From Actinomycetospora sp. (GTDB lineage Bacteria; Actinomycetota; Actinomycetes; Mycobacteriales; Pseudonocardiaceae): a DNA stretch of 5,347 nucleotides. Made by a program: the position numbers and the translations under genes. Of this stretch, positions 1 through 5,347 are shown piece after piece (the first letter of the stretch is position 1; every line of letters begins with the position of its first letter). The notes beneath the pieces are model-generated. The model worked only from the letters and a program-made list of their open reading frames with translations, was not told the DNA's origin and ran no database searches. The stretch lies in the NCBI GenBank assembly GCA_025925615.1, contig JAICLN010000291.1, positions 1 through 5,347 of the forward strand, written 5' to 3'.

Positions 1-954
1 GAGGCGCTCTGCACCCTCGGCAGCGGGTTCGGCGAGGTGATGGCGCTCTTCCGCACGACGTCACCGGTCGGCACCTTCTGCAACGACGTCGCGACCATGG
101 ACCCCTCGACGGGGCAGCGGGGGCCCACCCGGGACGCCGACGTCCGCGCCGGGACCCGCCTGCTGGCCGACGGCTCCCACGTCACCGCCACCGGGCGGGA
201 CTACCTCGAGGTCTGGCGCGACGACCTCGTCGCCACCCTCGAGTACGGCGCGCTGCTCACCCCGGTCCAGTCGACGCCGCAGCCGCGCGCGAACTGTCCC
301 CGCACCTCGGTGGCCGCGGGGGCCGACTCGGTGGCTGTGCTGGAACGCTGCCCCGGCGAGGCCTCGGACCGCCTCTCCGTGCTCTCGGACTCCCCCGCGG
401 AGTACGACAAGCCGGAGGACCGCTTCAGCGTGCTCTCCGGGGTCTCCGGCGGGCGTCTCGTGGCCGTCGCGAACGACCGCACCGCCCTCGAGGCCCCGGA
501 CGGGACGCTGCGGGTGTACGACGCGGCCGGCACCCCGATCGGGACGGTGCCGCTCGGCCCGGCCCGCTCGGTCGTCGACGCCGGGCGGGAGACCGCCACC
601 GACCCGCCGGGCCAGCCCCTCGGCGTCCGCCAGGCCGGCCCGGTCCTGCTGTGGTGGACCGGCAGCGCGACCATCGGGCTCGACCCGTCCACGCTGCTCC
701 CGCGCTGGACGCTGCCGAACACGCTCGGCCCGGGCGCCGCGGTGTCCACCGGCGTGCTCGGGGCCCCGACGTCGGTGCTCGTGCCCGTCCCGGCCGGCCT
801 CGCCGTCGTCGACGCCGCCACCGGTGCCCCCCGCCCGACGATCCCGGTGGACCGTCGCGAGGACCCGCCCGGCCCGGTCGGGGTCGAGGTGGTCGGCAGC
901 ACCGTCGTGGAGCAGCGCGGCGGGACCGTGGTGGGCCTGCGACCCCCGCGCTGA
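1..954 (+). CDS. Rv3212-like beta-propeller (PQQ-like) protein, C-terminal part
   Basis: The frame is open from the left edge to a TGA at 952-954, giving 317 residues with the N-terminus missing; the first internal ATG (base 37) is not the true start because coding continues upstream of it. The opening CTLGSGFGEV segment, the later VWRDDLVATLEYG segment and the general layout recall the actinobacterial family of mycobacterial Rv3212, which I recall as having an N-terminal membrane anchor and an extracytoplasmic beta-propeller-like domain. Repeated strand-turn units such as LRVYDAAGTPIGTVPLG and GLAVVDAATGAPRPTIPV support a propeller fold. Four cysteines (residues 4, 27, 99, 117 of the visible part) could form disulfides if the domain is exported, which is inference. 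No enzyme motif is visible and the function is unknown. The hydrolase gene follows after 42 bp on the same strand. The family call is from recall, not from a search. Confidence 0.75.
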   Translation, partial: EALCTLGSGFGEVMALFRTTSPVGTFCNDVATMDPSTGQRGPTRDADVRAGTRLLADGSHVTATGRDYLEVWRDDLVATLEYGALLTPVQSTPQPRANCPRTSVAAGADSVAVLERCPGEASDRLSVLSDSPAEYDKPEDRFSVLSGVSGGRLVAVANDRTALEAPDGTLRVYDAAGTPIGTVPLGPARSVVDAGRETATDPPGQPLGVRQAGPVLLWWTGSATIGLDPSTLLPRWTLPNTLGPGAAVSTGVLGAPTSVLVPVPAGLAVVDAATGAPRPTIPVDRREDPPGPVGVEVVGSTVVEQRGGTVVGLRPPR

Positions 955-996
955 GGACGGCCCCTCGCGTCCCGCGATTGCGGCAGACTGAGCCGG

Positions 997-1947
997 GTGA
1001 CCCCGGCGCGCGAACCCCTCCCGGTCCGCGTCGTGGAGGCGCGCGGGACCGGGCCCGGGACCGCTCAGCTGACCCCGCACCGGGGCGCCCGGATCGAGCT
1101 CGCCGGACCGGCCGGGCCCCTCGCCGCGCTGCGGGCCGACGCCCGACCCCGCCGGCGGGACGAGGCGTGGGACGCGGTCGCCGTGCTCGTGCCCGGCTAC
1201 TCCGGGTCGAAGGAGGACTTCGCGCCCCTGATCGACCCGATCGCGGACGCCGGCATCGGGGTGCTCGCGCTCGACCTGCCGGGCCAGTACGAGTCCCCGC
1301 CGCTGCCCGGCGAGCTCGACCACCGCCCCGGCCCGCTCGGGCTGCTCGTCGCCGACGTCGTCCGCGCCGAGGCCGCCGCGGGCCGCACCGTCATGCTGCT
1401 CGGGCACTCCTACGGCGGGCTCGTCGCCCGCGCGGCCGTCCTCGCCGGGGCCCCGGTCCGCGGCCTCACCCTCATGGACTCCGGGCCCGGCGAGCTGCCG
1501 ATGGGCCCCCGCCGCACCCGCCTCGACGTCCTCGAACCGGTCCTGCGCCGCCGCGGCCTCGACGCCGTGGTGGCGGTGCGCGAGCAGGCCGGCGACTGGG
1601 AGGCCGCCGACCCCGCCGTCGCCGCCTTCCTGCGCCGTCGTCTCGAGCGCTCCTCACCCACCGCGCTGCTCGGGATGGGCGACGCGCTGCGCAGCGAACC
1701 CGACCGCGTCCCGGAACTGGTCGCCGCGCTGCGCGGCCGCCGGCTGGCGACCCTCGTCGTCTGCGGGATGAACGACGACGCCTGGCCCGTGACCACCCAG
1801 CGCACCATGGCCGACCGGCTGGAGGCCGAGTTCGCGGCCGTGCCGGGCGCCGCGCACTCCCCCGCCATCGAGAACCCCTGTGACCTGCTCGACGTCCTCG
1901 TCCCCACGTGGCGCACCTGGCTGCGCGAGGACACCCTGGAGACATGA
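997..1947 (+). CDS. Alpha/beta-hydrolase fold protein, candidate kynurenine formamidase
   Basis: This 316-residue cytoplasmic protein (no signal peptide seen) has a complete alpha/beta-hydrolase triad. The nucleophile is Ser138 in GHSYG (136-140), the acid is Asp260 or Asp261 in CGMNDDAWP (256-264), and the base is His287 in GAAHSP. The PGYSGSKEDF segment (66-75) lies where the oxyanion-hole loop is expected, and a cap region spans about 165-245. The start is the GTG at 997; the ribosome binding site is weak, so a later start such as the GTG at 1033 cannot be excluded. Its last codons overlap the kynureninase start (ATGA, 1944-1947), implying coupled translation. The neighbour suggests action on a kynurenine-pathway substrate, possibly N-formylkynurenine to kynurenine plus formate. 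That is inference from context: the HGGxW motif of mammalian and yeast formamidases is absent, so a general esterase, lipase or peptidase is the fallback call. Confidence 0.88.
   Translation: MTPAREPLPVRVVEARGTGPGTAQLTPHRGARIELAGPAGPLAALRADARPRRRDEAWDAVAVLVPGYSGSKEDFAPLIDPIADAGIGVLALDLPGQYESPPLPGELDHRPGPLGLLVADVVRAEAAAGRTVMLLGHSYGGLVARAAVLAGAPVRGLTLMDSGPGELPMGPRRTRLDVLEPVLRRRGLDAVVAVREQAGDWEAADPAVAAFLRRRLERSSPTALLGMGDALRSEPDRVPELVAALRGRRLATLVVCGMNDDAWPVTTQRTMADRLEAEFAAVPGAAHSPAIENPCDLLDVLVPTWRTWLREDTLET
1927..1947 (+). promoter_or_regulatory. Translational coupling site, hydrolase stop / kynureninase start
   Basis: The kynureninase ATG (1944-1946) overlaps the hydrolase TGA (1945-1947). Two purine-rich stretches precede it: GAGGA at 1927-1931, 12 nt from the ATG, and GGAG at 1938-1941, only 2 nt away. 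Neither has ideal spacing, so re-initiation by ribosomes finishing the hydrolase is the likely route. The overlap is seen directly; the mechanism is inferred. Confidence 0.6.
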
Positions 1948-3182
1948 CGGTCTCGGCGCGGGCCGCGGAGCTCGACGCGGCCGATCCGCTGGTTGGGATG
2001 CGGTCCCGGTTCGTCCTGGACAGCGACGTGGTGGCCTACCTCGACGGGAACTCCCTCGGCCGCCCGCTGCGCGTCACCGCGGAGGCGCTCGCGGCGTTCA
2101 CCGCGCACGACTGGGGCACGCGCCTCATCCGTAGCTGGGACGAGCAGTGGGTGGACCTGCCCGAGGCCCTCGGCGACCGGCTGGGGGCGCTGCTGCTCGG
2201 CGCCGGGCCGGGGCAGACGCTGGTGGGCGACTCGACGAGCGTGCTGATCTACAAACTGGCCCGTGCCGCCGTCGACGCCGCGGAGCCGGCCCGCGTCGAG
2301 ATCGTGGTCTCCGACGACGACTTCCCCACCGACCGCTACCTGCTCGAGGGGATCGCGGCCGAGACCGGCCGGACCCTGCGCTGGATTCCGACCGACCCGG
2401 CCGGCGGGGTGTCCCCGGAGCAGGTCGCGGCCGCGGTCGGGCCCCGCACGGCCCTCGTCGTGCTCTCCCACGTGGCCTACCGCTCGGGGTTCCTGGCCGA
2501 CGCGGCGGCGATCACGCGGCTCGTCCACGACGCCGGCGCGCTCGTCTGCTGGGACCTCTGCCACTCGGTGGGCTCCGTCCCGGTCGCCCTCGACGCCTGG
2601 GGCGCCGACCTCGCCGTCGGGTGCACCTACAAGTACCTCGGCGGCGGCCCGGGGTCCCCGGCGTTCGCGTACGTCGCCTCGCGCCACCAGGGCGTGCTCC
2701 GGCAGCCGGTCCAGGGCTGGTTCGGGCGCGCGGACCCGTTCGCGATGGCCGCGGGCTACGTCCCGGCCCCGGGGCTCCGGCAGTTCCTGTCCGGGACGCC
2801 GCCGGTGCTCGCGACGGTGCCGCTGCGGGTGGGGCTGGACCTCTACGCCGAGGCCGGGATCGAGGCGGTGCGCGCGAAGTCGGAGGCGCTCACCGCCTTC
2901 GCCGTCGAGATCGCCGACGAGGTGCTCGCCCCGCTCGGGGTCACCCTCGCCTCACCTCGCGACCCCGCGCGCCGCGGCGGCCACGTGACGCTGCGCCACC
3001 CGCGGGCCCGCGAGGTCGTCGAGGAGCTGTGGCGCCGCGGCGTGATCCCCGACTTCCGCGCGCCCGACGGCGTCCGGATCGGGCTGGCTCCGCTGTCGAC
3101 GTCGTTCACCGAGGTGGCGGCGGGTCTCGTCGAGGTGGGCTCCGCCCTCGTGGGCACTTCTCCGCCCGGTACGACGGCATAG
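1944..3182 (+). CDS. kynU: Kynureninase (PLP-dependent, EC 3.7.1.3)
   Basis: This enzyme cleaves L-kynurenine to anthranilate and L-alanine in tryptophan catabolism, in the cytoplasm. The 412 residues match the usual bacterial length of about 400-420. The signature order is clear: YLDGNSLGRPL (32-42), SWDEQWVDLP (64-73), GDSTSVLIYK (95-104) for the PLP phosphate region, WDLCHSVG (203-210) with PLP-ring Asp204 and His207, and CTYKYLGGGPGSPAF (227-241) with Tyr229 and the Schiff-base Lys230. Then come QGWFG (257-261) and FLSGTPPVLA (281-290). The FLSGTPP segment resembles the bacterial kynurenine-preferring type (Pseudomonas fluorescens) more than the human 3-hydroxykynurenine type, which has an Asn there; this is from recall. 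I chose the ATG at 1944, which overlaps the hydrolase stop, because the frame upstream runs inside the hydrolase gene. Tryptophan 2,3-dioxygenase is not in the window. Anthranilate could feed catabolism, tryptophan recycling or a secondary metabolite, but no such genes are adjacent. Confidence 0.95.
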   Translation: MTVSARAAELDAADPLVGMRSRFVLDSDVVAYLDGNSLGRPLRVTAEALAAFTAHDWGTRLIRSWDEQWVDLPEALGDRLGALLLGAGPGQTLVGDSTSVLIYKLARAAVDAAEPARVEIVVSDDDFPTDRYLLEGIAAETGRTLRWIPTDPAGGVSPEQVAAAVGPRTALVVLSHVAYRSGFLADAAAITRLVHDAGALVCWDLCHSVGSVPVALDAWGADLAVGCTYKYLGGGPGSPAFAYVASRHQGVLRQPVQGWFGRADPFAMAAGYVPAPGLRQFLSGTPPVLATVPLRVGLDLYAEAGIEAVRAKSEALTAFAVEIADEVLAPLGVTLASPRDPARRGGHVTLRHPRAREVVEELWRRGVIPDFRAPDGVRIGLAPLSTSFTEVAAGLVEVGSALVGTSPPGTTA

Positions 3183-3199
3183 TGCTCACGGGCGCGGAG
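3160..3199. terminator. Possible bidirectional terminator hairpin between convergent genes
   Basis: CTCCGCCCG (3160-3168) can pair with CGGGCGCGGAG (3189-3199), leaving a 2-nt bulge and a loop of about 20 nt. It spans the kynureninase stop and the 22-bp gap before the stop of the opposing membrane-protein gene. There is no T-tract on either side, and chance pairing is easy in DNA this GC-rich, so the call rests mainly on its position. Confidence 0.25.
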
Positions 3200-3204
3200 C
3201 GCAC

Positions 3205-3729
3205 CTATCGCCACCAGAAGACGGCCAGGACCGCGAGAACGTCGAGCGGCACGACGAGGGCCGCGACCGTCGCCGCCCACACCGGCGTGCGTCGCCACGC
3301 CGCGATCCCCGTCGCCGCCAGGGCCACCAGCGCCCCCACGACGTGCCCGGCGATGACGCCGACCCCGGGCCCGACCGCGCCGAGCACGAACGGCGCGACG
3401 GCCACCACCACCGTCAGCACCATGAGGCCGCCGGTGAGCACGCGGGCGACCTCGACGAGCCGGTGCAGCGCGGTCGGGCGGTGCTTGCCGATGGGGCGGC
3501 CGAACGCGCCGGTCCGGACCCCCGTGACCACCGTCGGGTAGGAGTCGGGAACCGCCTGCAGGCGGCGCGGGGTGGCGGTGGGCGTCGGCTCGACGGGGGC
3601 CTGCGGCCGCACCTCCGGCCACGTCGGCTCCTCCGTGAACCCCTCGGCCACCGGGTCGCCGGCCGGCGGGGTCGGCAGACCGTCGGGGGGCGTCGGGTCC
3701 TCGGGGGGGAGCGCGGCGTGGCGGGTCAT
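3205..3729 (-). CDS. Small three-helix membrane protein with proline-rich N-terminus, function unknown
   Basis: This 174-residue protein has two parts. Residues 1 to about 60 are rich in Pro, Glu, Thr and Ala and probably disordered in the cytoplasm. A basic stretch (YPTVVTGVRTGAFGRPIGKH, 64-83) follows. Three hydrophobic segments then fit membrane helices at about 97-119, 121-144 and 148-171, with a WRR pair between the last two and a short WWR end. I do not recognise a named family. The start is the ATG at 3729-3727, preceded by GAGGA at 3741-3745 with 11-nt spacing; the frame stays open further upstream, but only as a shadow of the nuclease gene. It lies 43 bp downstream of the nuclease stop on the same strand, so it is probably the last gene of that operon. 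Runs of six or seven G (3685-3690, 3703-3709, 3730-3735) make the N-terminal region prone to sequencing indels, although the frame is intact. A link to nucleic-acid processing would be only context-based. Confidence 0.8.
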   Translation of the reverse strand: MTRHAALPPEDPTPPDGLPTPPAGDPVAEGFTEEPTWPEVRPQAPVEPTPTATPRRLQAVPDSYPTVVTGVRTGAFGRPIGKHRPTALHRLVEVARVLTGGLMVLTVVVAVAPFVLGAVGPGVGVIAGHVVGALVALAATGIAAWRRTPVWAATVAALVVPLDVLAVLAVFWWR

Positions 3730-3740
3730 GGGGGGCGGGT

Positions 3741-3745
3741 TCCTC
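3741..3745 (-). promoter_or_regulatory. Ribosome binding site of the small membrane protein
   Basis: On the minus strand this reads GAGGA, 11 nt before the ATG at 3729. It supports starting the membrane protein here rather than further upstream in the frame that shadows the nuclease gene. Confidence 0.6.
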
Positions 3746-3772
3746 GCAGCTGGGGGTCGGGGACGGAGGTGC

Positions 3773-4624
3773 TCACGGGGCCAGCAGGGCCCAGGGTTCG
3801 AGGGGCGGCGCCGCGGCGCGGCCCTCCGGGCAGTGGCGGCGCACGTCGCAGCGGGCGCAGCGCGGGGCCGGCGAGGGCGGGAAGAGCGCCTCGGGGTCGC
3901 GGCCCCCCGCCAGTGCCGCGTCCGCGGTGGCCATCTCGACCGCGGACTCCTCGGCCCGGCGGCGGTGGCGGGCGAGCGAGGTGTCGTCGTGGAGGGCGCT
4001 CGCGAGGGTGCCCGACGGCAGGTGGTGCAGCTCGACCCGCCGGCAGGCCCGGCGCAGGGTGCGCGTCGCGGCCAGGGCGTAGAGCGCGAGCGCGCGGGAG
4101 GACCGGGCCTCGTCGTCGTCCGGGACCCAGCGCCCGGTCTTGTAGTCGACGATGACCGCCTCGCGGGACCCGTCCTCGGCGACCCCGGCGTCGATCCGGT
4201 CGACCCGGCCCTCCGCCACGATCCCGCCGACCGGGGCGGCCACCCAGCGCTCGACGCCGAGCGGTTCGCCGACGGCGGCGCCGTGCTCGTCGGCGTAGCG
4301 CGCCACCCACTCCTGGGCCCGGGAGCGGTAGGTGGCGGCCTGGGCGTCGTCCCGGAACCCCTCGGAGGACCAGTGGCGCTCGACCAGCGCGACCGCCCGC
4401 TGCGCTCCCCGGCGGGCGACGGGCAGCTCGAAGAGGGACCGCAGCGCGTTGTGCACGACGGCGCCGAGGGTGGCGTGCGCCCAGGCTCCGCCACGCGGCG
4501 GGCTCGGACGGTCCAGATAGGTCATGCGGTACCGGCGCCGGCAGTCGTCCCAGGTGGCGAGGCGGGCGGGGGTGACCCTGATCAGGGGAGAGGGCATATC
4601 CTGGAGAGTCAGCTGCCCGCTCAT
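3773..4624 (-). CDS. RecB-family PD-(D/E)XK nuclease with Fe-S cysteine signature
   Basis: This 283-residue protein is a stand-alone Cas4/AddB/RecB-type nuclease with no helicase part. Motifs in order: Cys28 in TWDDCRRRYR, His58 in LGAVVHNAL (the GxxxH-like motif), GRVDRID (139-145, Asp142), VIVDYKTG (157-164, Asp160 and Lys162), Tyr182 in ALALYALA, and a C-terminal cluster CxxCxxxxxC (Cys256, Cys259, Cys265). One N-terminal plus three C-terminal cysteines is the layout that binds a [4Fe-4S] cluster in AddB and Cas4. The glutamine usual in the last nuclease motif (QxxxYA) appears here as Arg177. The family is expected to cut or resect DNA ends in the cytoplasm; the substrate of this actinobacterial group is unknown to me. 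I chose the ATG at 4624, 10 bp after the phosphoesterase stop, with a weak TGGAA 4 nt upstream. An ATG at 4597 and a GTG at 4663 inside the upstream gene are alternatives. Confidence 0.9.
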   Translation of the reverse strand: MSGQLTLQDMPSPLIRVTPARLATWDDCRRRYRMTYLDRPSPPRGGAWAHATLGAVVHNALRSLFELPVARRGAQRAVALVERHWSSEGFRDDAQAATYRSRAQEWVARYADEHGAAVGEPLGVERWVAAPVGGIVAEGRVDRIDAGVAEDGSREAVIVDYKTGRWVPDDDEARSSRALALYALAATRTLRRACRRVELHHLPSGTLASALHDDTSLARHRRRAEESAVEMATADAALAGGRDPEALFPPSPAPRCARCDVRRHCPEGRAAAPPLEPWALLAP

Positions 4625-4634
4625 CGGTTCCAGC

Positions 4635-5347
4635 CTATTGGCCGCCGTGGACGAGGTCCGCACCGGTCGCCTGCGCGACGAGCGCCTCGAGCTGGTCGGG
4701 CGCCGTGGTCTCAGCGGCGATCGGGATGTCCTTGCGGGTGCCGTGGTAGTCGCTGGACCCGGTGACGACGAGGCCGAGGTCCTTCGCGAGCGCGCGGAGC
4801 CGCTCCCGGTCGGACGGCTCCTGGTCGGGGTGGTCGACCTCGAGCCCGGCGAGCCCGCGCCCGGCCAGGTCGGCGATCACCTCCGGCTCGATGACGTCGC
4901 CGCGGAGCCGGGCCCACGGGTGCGCCCACACCGGCACCCCGCCGGCCGCCCGGATGATCCCGATCGCCTCCGCGATCGGGGTGTCGGCCTTGGGCTCGTA
5001 GTAGGGCCCGTCCTTGCGCAGGAACGACGCGAACGCCGCGGGCACCGACTCGACCGCCCCGAGGTCGACCAGCGCCTGGGCCACGTGCGGCCGGCCGACG
5101 GGGGCGCCGGTCCGGGCGGCGATCGCCGCGGGGTCGACGTCGTACCCGGCGGCGCGCAGCCGCTCCGTCATCACCCTGATGCGCCGGGACCGCTCCCCGC
5201 GCAGCCGCGCCTGGTCGGCCCGGATCGCCGGGTCAGCCGGGTCGAAGAGGTAGCCGAGCAGGTGCGCGGACACCTCGCCACCGCGACCGTCGGGCGCCGT
5301 GGTCTCAGCGGCGATCGGGATGTCCTTGCGGGTGCCGTGGTAGTCGC
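4635..5347 (-). CDS. PHP-domain phosphoesterase, N-terminus missing, with edge duplication
   Basis: The frame ends at a TAG (4637-4635) and stays open to the right edge. The segment from the GTG at 5273 (212 residues, numbered from there) carries HLLGYLFDP (4-12), GRPHVAQAL (His63), WAHPW (His118), EVDHPD (His148) and SSDYHG (Asp175, His177). These are the later metal ligands of the PHP family related to E. coli YciV/TrpH (RNase AM), which hydrolyses 3',5'-bisphosphate nucleotides and short RNA 5' ends. The start at 5273 is unlikely to be real, because the catalytic N-terminal motifs (HxH...SDG and TDHD, usually about 75-90 residues) would precede HLLGYLFDP. What lies upstream instead is a second in-frame copy of DYHGTRKDIPIAAETTAPD, joined through GRGGEV. 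The gene is therefore duplicated internally or misassembled. It is followed after 10 bp by the nuclease gene, suggesting an operon. The family call is strong; the architecture at the edge is uncertain. Confidence 0.85.
   Translation of the reverse strand, partial: DYHGTRKDIPIAAETTAPDGRGGEVSAHLLGYLFDPADPAIRADQARLRGERSRRIRVMTERLRAAGYDVDPAAIAARTGAPVGRPHVAQALVDLGAVESVPAAFASFLRKDGPYYEPKADTPIAEAIGIIRAAGGVPVWAHPWARLRGDVIEPEVIADLAGRGLAGLEVDHPDQEPSDRERLRALAKDLGLVVTGSSDYHGTRKDIPIAAETTAPDQLEALVAQATGADLVHGGQ
4695..4753. repeat. Direct repeat, copy 1 (59 bp, inside PHP gene)
   Basis: This is identical over 59 bases to 5289-5347. It encodes the DYHGTRKDIPIAAETTAPD end of the PHP metal site, followed naturally by QLEALV. 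The copies are 594 bp apart, exactly 198 codons. The match stops at 4694 (G, versus C at 5288). Confidence 0.97.
5289..5347. repeat. Direct repeat, copy 2 (59 bp or more, runs off right edge)
   Basis: This is an exact copy of 4695-4753 in the same orientation and reading frame. It is cut by the window edge, so its true length is unknown. On the minus strand it is joined through the unique bases 5274-5288 (GRGGE) to the HLLGYLFDP segment. Confidence 0.97.

Noticed and set aside
972..983. Small hairpin CCGC-GATT-GCGG between the propeller gene and the hydrolase
   Set aside because: Only a 4-bp stem with no T-tract; too weak to call as a terminator or regulatory element.
61..1407. Open frame of 448 codons on the - strand opposite the propeller protein and the hydrolase
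   Set aside because: Low-complexity product rich in Arg, Gly and Ala with no motifs; it lies antisense to genes with clear family signatures, a usual effect of very high GC.
651..1883. Open frame of 410 codons on the + strand overlapping the hydrolase
   Set aside because: Arg/Pro-rich composition typical of a shifted frame; the hydrolase frame has the complete catalytic triad.
1410..2687. Open frame of 425 codons on the - strand opposite the hydrolase and kynureninase
   Set aside because: No recognisable domain, and antisense to the conserved kynureninase.
2147..3541. Open frame of 464 codons on the + strand crossing from kynureninase into the convergent region
   Set aside because: Arg/Pro/Gly-rich and out of frame with kynureninase; it also crosses the stop codons of both real genes.
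3730..4494. N-terminal extension of the small membrane protein by 255 codons
   Set aside because: It overlaps the nuclease gene out of frame and is Arg/Pro/Thr-rich; the ATG at 3729 has a good ribosome binding site.
3773..4624. Nuclease as a CRISPR Cas4
   Set aside because: It shares the nuclease and four-cysteine layout, but it is longer than usual Cas4, and no repeats, spacers or other cas genes are present.
3572..4765. Open frame of 397 codons on the + strand opposite the nuclease
   Set aside because: Antisense to the nuclease with all its motifs; the product is Gly/Arg-rich without a domain.

Overview
The base composition (strongly GC-rich, G/C in most third codon positions), the GTG start and the family signatures point to a high-GC actinomycete. 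Pseudonocardiales (Pseudonocardia or Actinomycetospora-like) is my best guess, from gene families only. Both edges cut through genes, so this is a fragment. It looks like ordinary chromosomal DNA: I found no mobile element, RNA gene, CRISPR array or phage gene.

The left half is on the + strand. It holds the C-terminal part of a secreted or membrane-anchored beta-propeller-like protein resembling mycobacterial Rv3212 (1-954), an alpha/beta-hydrolase with an intact Ser-Asp-His triad (997-1947), and a kynureninase with its PLP lysine in place (1944-3182). The hydrolase and kynureninase overlap by 4 bp (ATGA), so they are probably translated together. This makes the hydrolase a candidate kynurenine formamidase, the step before kynureninase in tryptophan breakdown, although it lacks the HGGxW motif of known alpha/beta-hydrolase formamidases.

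The right half is on the - strand and reads PHP phosphoesterase (4635 to the right edge), RecB-like PD-(D/E)XK nuclease with a four-cysteine Fe-S signature (3773-4624), and a small three-helix membrane protein with a proline-rich N-terminus (3205-3729). Gaps are 10 and 43 bp, consistent with one operon. The two halves converge with only 22 bp between stop codons, where an imperfect hairpin may act as a terminator.

The most unusual point is at the right edge. The last 59 bases (5289-5347) are an exact direct copy of 4695-4753, 594 bp away and in the same reading frame. The PHP frame therefore runs from a second copy of its C-terminal DYHG metal motif straight into the HLLGYLFDP segment, where the N-terminal PHP metal motifs would be expected. 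This is either an in-frame tandem duplication of 198 codons or an assembly misjoin at a contig end; the sequence alone cannot decide.
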